Below, piece after piece: positions 7,935 to 17,260 of a DNA stretch of 64,000 bases. The stretch's first letter is position 1. Each line of letters begins with the position of its first letter. This stretch comes from an uncultured Pseudoxanthomonas sp. Its GTDB lineage: Bacteria > Pseudomonadota > Gammaproteobacteria > Xanthomonadales > Xanthomonadaceae. A model generated the notes under the pieces. That model worked only from the letters and a program-made list of their open reading frames with translations. It was not told the origin of the DNA and made no database searches. Made by a program: the position numbers and the translations under genes. The stretch lies in assembly GCA_946479745.1 (NCBI GenBank), contig CAMLGZ010000005.1, positions 62,001 to 126,000 of the forward strand, in the 5' to 3' direction.

Positions 7935-10361
7935 ATGAGCCGGTTCGGGCGCATGCCCATAGCGCCCTGGCTGGTGCTGGCGGCGATCCTGCTGACCCTG
8001 GCCTCGCTGCTGCTGGCCTGGTTCGGCATCGCCGGACCTTGGCCATGGGTGGCCCTGGCGAGCGCCGGCGTGGCCGGGGTCGTCTGCGTGATCGTCGCCT
8101 TGCGCATGCGCAGGCTGACCGCCTACTACGAAGGCACCGAAGCGCGCGCGGCGATGGCCGAGTCCGAACGCGACAACCTGCAGCGCGACCTGCATCGCCA
8201 CGATCGCCTGGAGCAGCAGCTGTTGCTGGCCAAGCAGGCGGCCGAATCGGCGGTGCTGGCCAAGGGTGAATTCCTGGCCACCATGAGCCATGAGATCCGC
8301 ACGCCGCTCAACGGCATCGTGCCGATGCTGGACCTGCTCTCGCGCGCAGCCCTGCCGCCCGACCAGCGCGACATGCTCAACACCGCCAGCGCCTCCTCGC
8401 AGCAGCTGCTTCGCATCGTCGACGACATCCTCGACTACTCCAAGCTGGAAGCGAACAAGCTGGAGCTGGAAATCACCGGCTTCAACCTGCGCGAAGTGCT
8501 GGACGGCGTATTGCAGCTGATGCATCGCCCGGCCGAGAACAAGAACATCCGCCTCAACCTGCAATTGGACCCCGCGGTGCGCCTTCCCGTACGCGGCGAT
8601 CCGGTACGCATGCGCCAGGTGCTCAGCAACCTGATCGGCAATGCGGTGAAATTCACCGAACGCGGCACGGTCACGGTCAATGTGCGCAGACTGGGCGAAA
8701 CCGCGGCCCAACACCTGCTGCGTTTCGAAGTACGCGACACCGGCATCGGCATCGACGCCGAGGCGCAGACGCGGCTGTTCAGTTCCTTCAGCCAGGCCGA
8801 CGCCTCCACCACCCGCCTGTACGGCGGCACCGGGTTGGGCCTTGCGATCTGCAAGCGGATCATCGACCTGATGGGCGGACGCATCGGCGTGCATTCCGAA
8901 CCGGGGCGTGGCTCCACCTTCTGGTTCGAGGTGCCGCTACTCAAGGTAATCGGCGACATGCGCACGCAGGATTCCAGCCTGGAACTCACCCGGGCCATGC
9001 TGGTCAGCCCGGAGGCCCGCCTGCGCCAGCGCCTGTCCATTCTGCTGCCCAGCTGGGGCATACAGCTGACCTGCGTGGATACCACACAGGAAGCGTTGGA
9101 ACGCCTGCGCTCGGTCCAGGCGCCCGGCGCCTTTTCCATCGTCCTGGGCGATCTTTCCTCCATTCGTGCCAGCGCGCGTGCACTGCATCGCGGCGTCACC
9201 CGCAACAACGTCGCCGACAAAGTGCGCATGGTCTGGCTGTACGGAGACGAAGAAATTCCCGACGAACTGCGCGATGGCAGCATCTTGCTGCCGCGCCAGT
9301 CGCACGGCGCCGATCTGCATGCCGCCCTTTCTTTCGCACCGCCGGCCCTGCAGGCGACGACCGTGGGTTTCGACGAGATTCCGCAGCGCGACGATCTGCT
9401 CTCGGCGGAAAAAACACCGGCGCCCGCGAGCCCGGTGGCTTCGGCGCCGTCCGTCGCGGAGGCGCCCAGCGCCAACGATCCGGTCGGCGGGTCGCCCATC
9501 GTCACGCGCCTGCTGCTGGTGGAAGACAACCCCGTCAATCTGGCCGTCGGCGAAAAGCTTCTGTCCGTTTTGGGTTACAGCTGCGACATCGCCATCAACG
9601 GCCAGATCGCGCTGGAGAAAATGGCGACGGGCCTTTACAGCCTGGTGCTGATGGACTGCCAGATGCCGGTGCTGGACGGTTATTCGGCCACCCGTGAATG
9701 GCGCGACCGGGAAGTGCTGCAGGGTTCGACGATGCGCCTGCCGATCGTGGCCATGACCGCCAATGCCATGGCGGGAGACCGGCAACGCTGTCTGGATGCG
9801 GGCATGGACGACTATCTGTCGAAACCGGTATCGCGCGAGCAACTGGAAAACTGCCTGCAGCGCTGGTTGCCGGGCCGCGCCAGCTTCGGGCTGCGCGAGG
9901 TGGCTCCTCCGTCGGCCGCCCAGGCCGCAACGCCAGCTGCGCCGCAGCCGCGTCCTCCCGCGCCCTCGGTATTCCCGGTGCTCGATCACAGCATGCTGGA
10001 CGAACTACAGGAAATCGCCGGCGATGAAACCGTGCGCATCATCGGCCTGTTCCTGGAGGACGCGCCGCGGCTGATCGCCCGGCTGGAAGCGGCATCAACC
10101 GTTCCCGATCTGGATGCGATGCGCGATGCCGCGCACACCCTCAAGTCCTCCAGCGCCAACGTCGGCGCGATGGCGCTGTCGACTGCGGCCAAGCGCGTGG
10201 AGCTGGGCGCGCGCGCGCAGAAACTGGATCGCCCGGCAGTGGCGGTGGCGCTGGTGATCGCCGAATACGCGCGCGCGCGCATGGCCCTGCAAGGCTACAT
10301 CGCGCAGCTCAATCGCGACTCCGACGCGACCGCTCAGTCCTCGAGCTTGGTCAGCAGATAG
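7935..10361 (+). CDS. Hybrid sensor histidine kinase with receiver and Hpt domains
   Basis: 808 residues. Two N-terminal membrane helices (about 11-31 and 36-57) with almost no periplasmic loop, a coiled coil, then HisKA with His119 in MSHEIRTPL, and HATPase with the N box (LIGNAVKF), DTGIGID and [10 protein letters not shown] receiver-like segment (about residues 340-450) lacks a phospho-acceptor. A true receiver follows ([28 protein letters not shown]), then a Hpt domain ([14 protein letters not shown]). This RpfC/BarA-like layout supports a phosphorelay. I chose the ATG at 7935, two bases after the upstream regulator. The last 28 bases overlap the 3' end of bfr on the other strand. Confidence 0.9.
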   Translation: MSRFGRMPIAPWLVLAAILLTLASLLLAWFGIAGPWPWVALASAGVAGVVCVIVALRMRRLTAYYEGTEARAAMAESERDNLQRDLHRHDRLEQQLLLAKQAAESAVLAKGEFLATMSHEIRTPLNGIVPMLDLLSRAALPPDQRDMLNTASASSQQLLRIVDDILDYSKLEANKLELEITGFNLREVLDGVLQLMHRPAENKNIRLNLQLDPAVRLPVRGDPVRMRQVLSNLIGNAVKFTERGTVTVNVRRLGETAAQHLLRFEVRDTGIGIDAEAQTRLFSSFSQADASTTRLYGGTGLGLAICKRIIDLMGGRIGVHSEPGRGSTFWFEVPLLKVIGDMRTQDSSLELTRAMLVSPEARLRQRLSILLPSWGIQLTCVDTTQEALERLRSVQAPGAFSIVLGDLSSIRASARALHRGVTRNNVADKVRMVWLYGDEEIPDELRDGSILLPRQSHGADLHAALSFAPPALQATTVGFDEIPQRDDLLSAEKTPAPASPVASAPSVAEAPSANDPVGGSPIVTRLLLVEDNPVNLAVGEKLLSVLGYSCDIAINGQIALEKMATGLYSLVLMDCQMPVLDGYSATREWRDREVLQGSTMRLPIVAMTANAMAGDRQRCLDAGMDDYLSKPVSREQLENCLQRWLPGRASFGLREVAPPSAAQAATPAAPQPRPPAPSVFPVLDHSMLDELQEIAGDETVRIIGLFLEDAPRLIARLEAASTVPDLDAMRDAAHTLKSSSANVGAMALSTAAKRVELGARAQKLDRPAVAVALVIAEYARARMALQGYIAQLNRDSDATAQSSSLVSR

Positions 10362-10804
10362 TTCGGCTCGCCGATGCGGTCGATGACCGACAGTTGCGTC
10401 TCGATCCAGTCGATGTGCTCTTCCTCCGATTCCAGGATATCGGCGAACAGCTGGCGGCTGACGTAGTCGCTGACCGTTTCGCAATGCGCGATGGCCTCGC
10501 GCAGCAACGGCAGCGCCTCGTATTCCAGGGCCAGGTCGCATTCCAGCAATTCACGCGGGTTCTCGCCGATGCGCAGCTTGCCCAGCATCTGGAAGTTGGG
10601 CAGGCCGTCCAGGAACAGGATGCGCTCGGACAGTTTGTCCGCGTGCTTCATTTCGTCGATGGATTCTTCGTATTCGTGCTTGGCCAGTTCGTGCAGGCCC
10701 CAGTTCTTCAGCATCTTGGCGTGAAGGAAGTACTGGTTGATCGCAGTCAGCTCGTTGTAGAGCGCCTTGTTGAGGAATTCGATGACCTTGGCGTCGCCCT
10801 TCAT
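10334..10804 (-). CDS. bfr: Bacterioferritin
   Basis: 156 residues, the normal length. All ferroxidase-centre residues are present: Glu18, Tyr25, Glu51, His54, Glu94, Glu127 and His130. Met52, which ligates haem between subunits, is also present. It forms a 24-mer that oxidises Fe(II) and stores it as mineral. The neighbouring gene encodes Bfd, which releases the iron. The 3' end overlaps the end of the convergent hybrid kinase gene by 28 bases. Confidence 0.97.
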   Translation of the reverse strand: MKGDAKVIEFLNKALYNELTAINQYFLHAKMLKNWGLHELAKHEYEESIDEMKHADKLSERILFLDGLPNFQMLGKLRIGENPRELLECDLALEYEALPLLREAIAHCETVSDYVSRQLFADILESEEEHIDWIETQLSVIDRIGEPNYLLTKLED

Positions 10805-10916
10805 GGCCCTGCTCCGGTAATGGGGAAGGCCGGCAGGTTAGCGACTCGCGCAAGGCGATGACGAAACGCGAATCGTGCTCATCTCGCGGCATGAGCCGCC
10901 GACGGAACGCAGCGGA

Positions 10917-11138
10917 TCAGGCAGCCTGGGAAATCCCCGCGCCCAGCATCGGCACGGAAAAGGCGCTACGGCGCTCGGGCGCGTGAGCGTCCAGGATGTC
11001 GGCGGCCGTTTCCAGGCAGGTACCGCAGGTGGCGCCGCAACCGGTGCGCATGGTCAGCTCGGCCACGCTGCGCACGCCGCTGGCAGCGGCTTCGCGGATC
11101 TGGCGGTCGGTGACTCCATTGCAGATGCAGACGTACAC
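10917..11138 (-). CDS. bfd: Bacterioferritin-associated ferredoxin
   Basis: 73 residues with a helix-turn-helix-like [2Fe-2S] fold; the cysteines are arranged Cys-x-Cys (VCICNG) and, about 30 residues on, Cys-x2-Cys (ATCGTC). It passes electrons to haem in bacterioferritin to mobilise stored iron. I chose the GTG at 11138, ten bases after an AGGAA site, because the cysteine core begins there; an extended reading to 11234 would run through the Fur box. A Fur box 50 bases upstream fits induction under iron starvation. Confidence 0.9.
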   Translation of the reverse strand: MYVCICNGVTDRQIREAAASGVRSVAELTMRTGCGATCGTCLETAADILDAHAPERRSAFSVPMLGAGISQAA

Positions 11139-11188
11139 GTTCGGCGGATTCCTGGCGGCCCGGAGGGGGCGTGGCCTATTCCATCGCG

Positions 11189-11208
11189 AATGAGAATGAT
11201 TGTCAATT
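11189..11208 (-). promoter_or_regulatory. Fur box upstream of bfd
   Basis: On the minus strand the site reads AATTGACAATCATTCTCATT, close to the Fur consensus (hexamers of GATAAT type). It lies about 50 bases before the bfd start and covers the stop codon of rppH, so iron control of bfd is embedded in the end of the upstream gene. Confidence 0.75.
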
Positions 11209-11799
11209 CTTGCCGGGACCGCCACTGCCGCCACGTTTGGCTGGCGGTCGGGAAACAGGGCGCGGCCCGCCCAGTTCAGGCAACCAGACGTCGATCAGCA
11301 TCTGCGGCACCGCATGCACCCCCGCCACCAGGCGGGCGAAGGGGGCCAGATGGCGCAGGGCGCGGGCATAGACCCCGCGCTTGAACATCACCACGTGCTC
11401 CATGGGGTACCAGAAGTCCACCCAGCGCCAATGGTCGAATTCGGGGGTTTCGGTCAGGTCCAGGCGTACGTGCGACTCGTCGCCGACCAGCCGCAGCAGG
11501 AACCAGACCTGCTTCTGGCCGATGCAGACGTGGCGTTCGTTGTGGCGCACGGCGCGGTGCGGCAGCCGGTAGCGCAGCCAGCCTGGGGTGGCGCCCAGAA
11601 TCTCGACATGCTCTGGCAGCAGGCCGGTTTCCTCGCGCAATTCGCGGTACATGGCCTCAACCGGCGTCTCATCGGTGTTCATGCCGCCCTGCGGGAACTG
11701 CCAGCCGTCCCGGCGCACCCTGCGCGCCCAGAACACCCGCCCATCCGGGCCCATCAACACTATGCCGACATTAGGTCGGTAGCCGTCCGGATCGATCAC
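11203..11799 (-). CDS. rppH: RNA pyrophosphohydrolase
   Basis: 198 residues. Removes pyrophosphate from 5'-triphosphate RNA, which starts RNase E-dependent decay. The N-terminus ([10 protein letters not shown]) and [14 protein letters not shown] are family hallmarks, and the Nudix box continues into [10 protein letters not shown]. The C-terminal 25 residues are basic and Gly/Pro-rich, beyond the catalytic core. The GTG at 11799 is chosen because CAGGAG lies nine bases before it. Confidence 0.95.
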   Translation of the reverse strand: MIDPDGYRPNVGIVLMGPDGRVFWARRVRRDGWQFPQGGMNTDETPVEAMYRELREETGLLPEHVEILGATPGWLRYRLPHRAVRHNERHVCIGQKQVWFLLRLVGDESHVRLDLTETPEFDHWRWVDFWYPMEHVVMFKRGVYARALRHLAPFARLVAGVHAVPQMLIDVWLPELGGPRPVSRPPAKRGGSGGPGKN

Positions 11800-11918
11800 G
11801 ATGCGGACTCCTGAAATCTACTGGCTCCGACTGTGCCACGCCCAAGCGGATGTCTCAAGCAAAGCGGTTCTCATTGACAGGCGAGGGTCAGACAGGAAAA
11901 ATACGCGGTTCAATGCAC

Positions 11919-11995
11919 GGCTATGTAGCTCAGCCGGTTAGAGCACAGCACTCATAATGCTGGGGTCGGTGGTTCGAGTCCACCCATAGCCACCA
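11919..11995 (+). tRNA. tRNA-Met (elongator, anticodon CAT)
   Basis: 77 bases with all four arms and an encoded CCA end. Acceptor stem GGCTATG pairs with CATAGCC. The anticodon loop CTCATAA gives CAT at 11953-11955. The sequence follows elongator Met tRNA (first base pair G-C, loop TTCGAGT) rather than the initiator, which has a mismatched first pair, or the CAU isoleucine tRNA. Confidence 0.95.
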
Positions 11996-12035
11996 CCATC
12001 GAACAAATCGTTGGATCCGGCATTGAGTTGTCTAA

Positions 12036-12059
12036 CCTCGCGTAATTGCGGGGTTTTTT
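12036..12059 (+). terminator. Rho-independent terminator after tRNA-Met
   Basis: A six-pair stem (CCTCGC with GCGGGG, one G-T pair) closes a six-base loop and is followed by six T's, about 40 bases after the tRNA. Confidence 0.8.
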
Positions 12060-12303
12060 GTGGCCGGAACGCTGCGCTACCCTGGCCGGGGCCCGAACAC
12101 ACCGAGGCCCGAACGATCACCTATCCAGGCATTGGCCGGCTCCACCGCTTCTCCTGCCGACCGTCTGTGGAAGCCGCTCTAACCCGATCGGCGGCTGAAC
12201 GAAGACAAGGCCTTAACCCGGAACGAACATCGATACGACCGTGTTCCGACGCATCGGCGAAAATAATTATTGCCACCGATTCAACCGAACAGGCAGTCCG
12301 GCC

Positions 12304-12591
12304 TTGACCGACGACCCCACCGTAGACGCCGTCCAAACCGAAGGCGGCATGCCGGCCACCGCCTACCCGCGGCTTCTCCGTATTTTCATGGGATCGGCCA
12401 TTGCCGCTGCCTTGTGCGGTCTTGCAGCCCTGGCAGCGGATGGCTACAGAGGTCTGCACCCTGCTCCGTTCCTCGCACTGGCCACACTATTGGCCATCGC
12501 GGCCGCCTGCGCCTTCCTCTCGATGCTGATGGGCCTGCTGACGGAAACGGTCGTTCGTTGGTGGAAACGCCAGGACACAAGCCGCCACTAG
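12304..12591 (+). CDS. Small hypothetical membrane protein
   Basis: About 95 residues with two clear hydrophobic segments (FMGSAIAAALCGLAALAA and FLALATLLAIAAACAFLSML) and a basic, Trp-containing C-terminus. I do not recognise the family. The start is uncertain: TTG at 12304 begins a coding-like stretch (LTDDPTVDAV), and the ATG at 12349 would leave 80 residues. An upstream GTG at 12241 would read through an AT-rich, promoter-like run, so I discarded it. It is convergent with eptA. The 12061-12303 interval before it holds nothing else I can identify. Confidence 0.45.
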   Translation: MTDDPTVDAVQTEGGMPATAYPRLLRIFMGSAIAAALCGLAALAADGYRGLHPAPFLALATLLAIAAACAFLSMLMGLLTETVVRWWKRQDTSRH

Positions 12592-12610
12592 CGGAGCGTG
12601 CCGCGCCTCT

Positions 12611-14284
12611 TTATTGAAGGCTGCGGCACTTCGCGAACAGATCGTAAGCGGGCCGATACTCGCGGGTGCTCACCTGCATCAGTCCCAGAATCGAAGGAAA
12701 CAGATTGTCGTGGCTGGCCGGTTCCGCCGCTTCGCGTCGCAGACAGGCGGTGTCCAGTCTGGCGTCCTTCACCAGTCCCGGCGAGAACCACATCGCCATC
12801 GGCACCCGGATCTGTTCCGCCGGGGCGATGGAATAAGGCACGCCGTGCAGAAACAGGCCCTTTTCGCCAAGCGACTCGCCATGATCGGAAACGTAGATCA
12901 GGGCCGTGTCGTAATCGGTCCGGGACTCCAGCAGGCTTATGGTCCGGGCGAGGAAATGATCGGTGTACAGCAGCGCGTTATCGTAGGCGTTGACGATGCC
13001 CTGGCGTTCGCACTGGCCCAGTTCGGAGTTGTCGCAGGTAGGCGTGAAGCGCGCGAAGCGCGATGGATAACGTTCAAAATAACTGGGACCATGGTTTCCC
13101 AACTGATGCAGCACAACCACCTGGTCGCCTTTGGACGGCGAAAGCTGCGCAGCGAGATCCTTGATCAGGATCTCATCCAGGCAACGCTTGCCATTGCACA
13201 GGTCCACGTCGCTGGCGTCGGTGAGGCGCTGGATCGGCAACCCATCGCAGACTCCTTTGCAACCGGATTGATTGTCGCGCCATAAGGTGGCAACACCGGC
13301 ATGGTCCAGCACGTGCAGTAAGGACTGGTGGCTGCGGATTTCCTTTTCGTCGTAGTTGCGGCGGCCGTAGGGAGAGAACATGCAAGGCAGCGATACTTCG
13401 GTGCTGGTTCCGCAGGCGCTGACCTGCGAAAAATTGATGAGCCCGTCGACCTTGGCCAGCTCGGGCGTGGTCTGGCGCGCATAGCCGTTCAATCCCCAAT
13501 TCTGGGCTCGGGCGGTTTCTCCGACTACCAGCACCAGTAATCGTGGTTTGCCGCCGCTGGCGCGCGCAGCCTGCCTGGCGTCGGTTCCGATGGGTAGCAG
13601 CGCCCGTTTGGGGCCGAGAGGCGACGCGTGCAACACCTTGAACAAGGCGACCATGTAATTGGCCGGAGTCACCAGGTAACGCACTTCACGATGATTCCGT
13701 ACCAGCGATGAGATGTCCTGAAAGGATAGCAAGGCGCCGACGGCGGCCATCGCAGCCATCGCCGCCAGAAAAGCGGAACGGATGGCCAGCGCGCGCGGCC
13801 AGCTGCGCTTGAGCAGGCGTACGCGCCACAGCGCCACCACGGGAATGAGGGTCAGCGCGAGGGGAATCAGCAGTTGCGGCGAGAGCAGCTCGCTGGATTC
13901 CTTGTTGTCGGTATGCAGCACGTTGCGCAGCATGTCGGCGTCCAGATACACACCGTAAGCGCTCATGTAATGGGTGGCGAGCGCAGTGACCAGAAGCAGC
14001 ACGCTCAGCAGCGGCTTGGCCGTCCAGCGATTGATTACCAGACCCAGCAGCAGCGCATGCAGCGCCGTCACCAGCAGGAACAACGACAACGCCAGCCGCC
14101 ACTGCTCCAGCGGATGGGCCAGCGCGCCATGCCAGAACGAGCCGTTGCTGAACACTGAAAAAAACACACTGCAAAGCAGGATCAGCGTTTCGCTTCCGAG
14201 GGCCGGACGCAATTTCCACCATACCATCGGCCGATCGTCCTCCCGGGCGGCGATCACTTCCGGAGTCGCGATGGCGATGCTCAT
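12611..14284 (-). CDS. eptA: Lipid A phosphoethanolamine transferase
   Basis: 557 residues: five N-terminal membrane helices and a periplasmic sulfatase-fold domain. Motifs: VVGETARAQNW with the metal-binding Glu, CGTSTEVSLPCMFS carrying the nucleophilic Thr, LHQLGNHGP, and DHGESLGEKGLFLHG for zinc. Paired cysteines of the periplasmic domain are present. It adds phosphoethanolamine to lipid A phosphates and is associated with polymyxin resistance. It is the last gene of a five-gene minus-strand operon; its ATG overlaps the TGA of the PAP2 gene by four bases. Confidence 0.93.
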   Translation of the reverse strand: MSIAIATPEVIAAREDDRPMVWWKLRPALGSETLILLCSVFFSVFSNGSFWHGALAHPLEQWRLALSLFLLVTALHALLLGLVINRWTAKPLLSVLLLVTALATHYMSAYGVYLDADMLRNVLHTDNKESSELLSPQLLIPLALTLIPVVALWRVRLLKRSWPRALAIRSAFLAAMAAMAAVGALLSFQDISSLVRNHREVRYLVTPANYMVALFKVLHASPLGPKRALLPIGTDARQAARASGGKPRLLVLVVGETARAQNWGLNGYARQTTPELAKVDGLINFSQVSACGTSTEVSLPCMFSPYGRRNYDEKEIRSHQSLLHVLDHAGVATLWRDNQSGCKGVCDGLPIQRLTDASDVDLCNGKRCLDEILIKDLAAQLSPSKGDQVVVLHQLGNHGPSYFERYPSRFARFTPTCDNSELGQCERQGIVNAYDNALLYTDHFLARTISLLESRTDYDTALIYVSDHGESLGEKGLFLHGVPYSIAPAEQIRVPMAMWFSPGLVKDARLDTACLRREAAEPASHDNLFPSILGLMQVSTREYRPAYDLFAKCRSLQ

Positions 14285-15090
14285 CGCGCGGCCCGAGCCG
14301 GCAATGCGATGCGACGTTGCCCCAGCATCGGCAAGTAGAGCGCCAGCGCGATAAGCCAGCAGATCATCAGCGCCCAGACGTCATGGGAAAGGAAGTGCGC
14401 GCCGCGAAGCTGTTGCGCGACCCCGAACATGGCGCCCAAGCCCAATGCGAACCCAAGCCCCCACCAGCGCCAGCGCGGATGCGTGCTCAGGAAGAAAAAA
14501 TACAGCGCGACCCAGGCGTAGCCGGCGCTGGCGTGGCCGGCGGGAAAGCACTTCGCGTGACCCAATATCGACGGACGATGCATGAACAGCGAGTAGTAAT
14601 TCTTGTCGCCCCCGTAGCGCAGCAAATCCCAGGGGCAGTCCATATTGGTCCAGCGCTTCAACAAACCGACGGCGGCCGTGGAGAGCGCGGTCGCAAGCAG
14701 CAGATAGAGCAGCGGCCGCCGCCATTGCCTCCACTGCGGCAGCAGCAGCGATATCGCGACCATCAGCGCCAAGGTGAACCACAGATCCTTGCTGGCCTGG
14801 CGGCCTGCCGCATGCAAAAGATCCTGGGTGACGTACCCGGTCTGCAAACTCCAGGCGTGACCTTCCATCGCATACAAGCGATCCGCGAGCCAGAGATCCC
14901 CGTGCAGAACGATCAGCAACAGCGACAGACAGCCGAAAACCGCCAACGGAGCCCACAGATGATTGAAGTAGAACCGCGATCCGGCGCTCGTCCATTCGCG
15001 TGCTGGATTGCCGCCCAGTGCGCCGGCGCCAATCGCCAGCCGTGATCGTGGAAAGGGTGAAGGATTCAGGGATTGCATCCGCGCGCGCAT
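14281..15090 (-). CDS. PAP2-superfamily membrane phosphatase (lipid A / undecaprenyl type)
   Basis: About 269 residues, six membrane helices. The three PAP2 phosphatase motifs are recognisable: KRWTNMDCPWDL (first motif, Cys-Pro where Arg-Pro is usual), CFPAGHASAGYAW (second, with catalytic His) and LRGAHFLSHD (third). It resembles LpxE/LpxT/PgpB-type enzymes acting on lipid phosphates in the periplasm. Being coupled to eptA, it may dephosphorylate lipid A or recycle a lipid carrier. The ATG at 15090 is preferred; a GTG at 15168 would add 26 residues of atypical codon use. Confidence 0.8.
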   Translation of the reverse strand: MRARMQSLNPSPFPRSRLAIGAGALGGNPAREWTSAGSRFYFNHLWAPLAVFGCLSLLLIVLHGDLWLADRLYAMEGHAWSLQTGYVTQDLLHAAGRQASKDLWFTLALMVAISLLLPQWRQWRRPLLYLLLATALSTAAVGLLKRWTNMDCPWDLLRYGGDKNYYSLFMHRPSILGHAKCFPAGHASAGYAWVALYFFFLSTHPRWRWWGLGFALGLGAMFGVAQQLRGAHFLSHDVWALMICWLIALALYLPMLGQRRIALPARAAR

Positions 15091-15186
15091 GGAACCGATT
15101 GGAGCGCATGATTGGAGTTGGCCTGTCGGAGAGCGGTCGGAGCGGAGTTCGCTGGCCGTTAAGAGCACGGATCGGTCAGCTGGGAT

Positions 15187-16908
15187 TCAAGGAGTGTCGC
15201 CGTCCTCCTCCTTGAACGCGGGCGTCGTGCAGCCTGGTTTCCACGCGCTACCCGGTACCAGCAACCAGCGATTGCGATTGGATTGGCCGATATCGACTGC
15301 TTGCGTGCGGTCCACGCAGGGGCTCAAGGCCTTGTCCAGCACGAACACCCAGCGTCGCGACGGATCTTCCAGCAACCACGGCCCGGCCGCGGCCCACTGG
15401 TCCTGCCATGAGTGCTTGAAGCCGAAATCGACCGTGGGCCGATCGCTCTGCAACGCGTTCTGCTCGCGCCAAGCCACCATGCCCAGTTGCGCTTGCGGGC
15501 CGATGCGCTGGCTCACCCGCTGCATCAGCTTGCGCGCGGAACTGTCGGCATCCAGCGTGGGCGCCAGGCCAAGGCCGTACACCGCCCACAACAGCGCCGT
15601 TACCAGTACGGCCGCCACGCCCACACGCCGCAATCGCGCCCATAGGATCAGGGCCATCGAAATCGCGCCGAAGGCCAGCAACCAGAGCAGGAACATCCGC
15701 AGCGTAGCCTCGTCGATATCGCGTTGTGCCGCCAGGCGATGCGCCCATTCGCTCATGCCCAGCAACCCGGACAAAGCCATGGCGCACATCGCCAGGGAAA
15801 GAACCAGCAAGTAACCCAACAGGGTCCGCTGCACGCCGACCCGCCGCATCAATCCCTGCATCAAAGGCGCGGCCGCCACGCACAGGGCCGGCAGCATGGG
15901 GAAAACGTAGACTTCGCGCTTGCCGGGACTGGCGCTGAAGAACAGCAGGACCAGCGCGCTCCATCCCAGCAGCAGCCAAAAACGCCGATCGCCGCGGCGC
16001 AGCCGACGCCACCAGGCTGGCGCCAGCCAGGGCAACAGCAATGCCCCCGGCAGCCACAAAGTCATGATGACTTGTGCGTAGTACCAGAACGGTTGCACAT
16101 GGTGCCAGGCCCCCGCGTAGCGCTTGCCGGTCTGCTTGAACAGGATCTCGTTGGCATAAGCCTGGAATGAGGGATCGGAACTGTTGTACACCGCCCACAG
16201 CATCGGCACGACCCATACGCCCGCACCTGCGACGAAGCACAACGCGCCCAGCAGCCAACGCCATCCATCGCCCGCACGCGACCCGGTGCGCGACGCGTTG
16301 CGATCCCGCCATGACAGCGCCGCCCAGGGCAACAACACCAGCACGGGAAGGAAACCCACCCCCTTGGTCACCGTGCCCAGCCCGGCGGCGAACAAACCCA
16401 GCCAGGCCAGCGGCCAATGCGGCCCGCGCAACAGATGGCGCAATAACCCGTAGAGCGACAAGGTGGTCATCGCCACCAACACCATATCGATCTGGCCGCG
16501 CTTGGCCTGCAAGCCGAACTGCAGGCAAACGAACAAAGCCAGCGCGGCGTACCGCCCTACCCTGTGGTTCCACAGCCGGGCGGCCAGATCGTAGGTCAGC
16601 CACAAGGTCAACAAAGCGGCCAGCAGCGAGGGCAGCAGGAAGGCGACCCGCCAGTTGCCGATCGTTTCGTACGCGGCGGCCTGCATCCACATGAACACCG
16701 GCGGCTTCTCGGCGTAGAACTCGCTGCCGCGATGCGGGAACAGCCACTGCCCCGACTGCACCATGTCGCGCGCGGCAAGCACGAAGCGCGGCTCGTCCGG
16801 CGGTGAAGGATCGCGCATGCCCAAGCCGGCCAGCAGGCTGAGCGCGATCAGCAGCGCCACCCAGGCGAAGGCCGTGCCGGTAGTGCGTGGGCGTGAAATT
16901 GGCTGCAC
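15187..16908 (-). CDS. ArnT-like GT-C glycosyltransferase
   Basis: 573 residues with about a dozen membrane helices. The first periplasmic loop contains DPSPPDEPRFVLAARDM, the acidic DE catalytic/metal motif of PMT/ArnT enzymes, followed by EFYAEKPPVFMW as in ArnT. Such enzymes transfer a sugar from a polyprenyl-phosphate donor to lipid A or protein on the periplasmic side. The LAB_N and GT2 genes just upstream could make the donor. The start is a GTG ten bases downstream of the LAB_N stop. ArnT itself moves aminoarabinose, but the other arn genes are absent here, so the sugar is unknown. Confidence 0.85.
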   Translation of the reverse strand: MQPISRPRTTGTAFAWVALLIALSLLAGLGMRDPSPPDEPRFVLAARDMVQSGQWLFPHRGSEFYAEKPPVFMWMQAAAYETIGNWRVAFLLPSLLAALLTLWLTYDLAARLWNHRVGRYAALALFVCLQFGLQAKRGQIDMVLVAMTTLSLYGLLRHLLRGPHWPLAWLGLFAAGLGTVTKGVGFLPVLVLLPWAALSWRDRNASRTGSRAGDGWRWLLGALCFVAGAGVWVVPMLWAVYNSSDPSFQAYANEILFKQTGKRYAGAWHHVQPFWYYAQVIMTLWLPGALLLPWLAPAWWRRLRRGDRRFWLLLGWSALVLLFFSASPGKREVYVFPMLPALCVAAAPLMQGLMRRVGVQRTLLGYLLVLSLAMCAMALSGLLGMSEWAHRLAAQRDIDEATLRMFLLWLLAFGAISMALILWARLRRVGVAAVLVTALLWAVYGLGLAPTLDADSSARKLMQRVSQRIGPQAQLGMVAWREQNALQSDRPTVDFGFKHSWQDQWAAAGPWLLEDPSRRWVFVLDKALSPCVDRTQAVDIGQSNRNRWLLVPGSAWKPGCTTPAFKEEDGDTP

Positions 16909-16917
16909 GGGCGCGCG

Positions 16918-17253
16918 TCAGTGCGGGTTGCGGTCGCGCTTCCAGCCCCGGTGCCTGATATCCAGGTACAGGCTGTAGCAAGCGGTGAAGGCGGGGAACA
17001 GGTTCTGGACGACGCCTACCGAATCCTGCTTCGCTGAGAACACGAAGTAGCTCAGCGTCATCAGGCTGCCGACGATGCTCATGTACCAGAACAGGCGCGG
17101 GATCACCGGCTTGCGCGCCCGCCGCGAGGCGACGAACTGCACCAGCCAGCGCGCGCCGAACATCAATGCACCGACCATGCCGATGACCTTCCACGGAGTC
17201 ATGTGCAGGCCGGTCCATCCCAGCCAGAGGATTTCCTGGTTCATCGGATGCAT
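16918..17253 (-). CDS. LAB_N domain protein (lipid A synthase N-terminal-like)
   Basis: 111 residues with three membrane helices. Contains FGARWLVQFVASRRARKPVIP, VIPRLFWYMSIVGSLMTL and a C-terminal RDRNPH; this is the LAB_N domain, found alone or fused to LpxB. Stand-alone copies occur beside GT2 polyprenyl-phosphate glycosyltransferases and ArnT-like genes, as here, and are thought to help in membrane sugar transfer. An alternative start three codons in (17244) is possible. Confidence 0.88.
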   Translation of the reverse strand: MHPMNQEILWLGWTGLHMTPWKVIGMVGALMFGARWLVQFVASRRARKPVIPRLFWYMSIVGSLMTLSYFVFSAKQDSVGVVQNLFPAFTACYSLYLDIRHRGWKRDRNPH

Positions 17254-17260
17254 GGCCGCC

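Noticed and set aside
6103..8046. Minus-strand open frame of 647 codons opposite the degenerate GGDEF/EAL regulator
   Set aside because: Shadow of the high-GC coding frame; no domain and no ribosome site.
11919..11995. Initiator tRNA-fMet or CAU isoleucine tRNA
   Set aside because: The acceptor stem begins with a normal G-C pair, and the overall sequence follows elongator Met tRNA.
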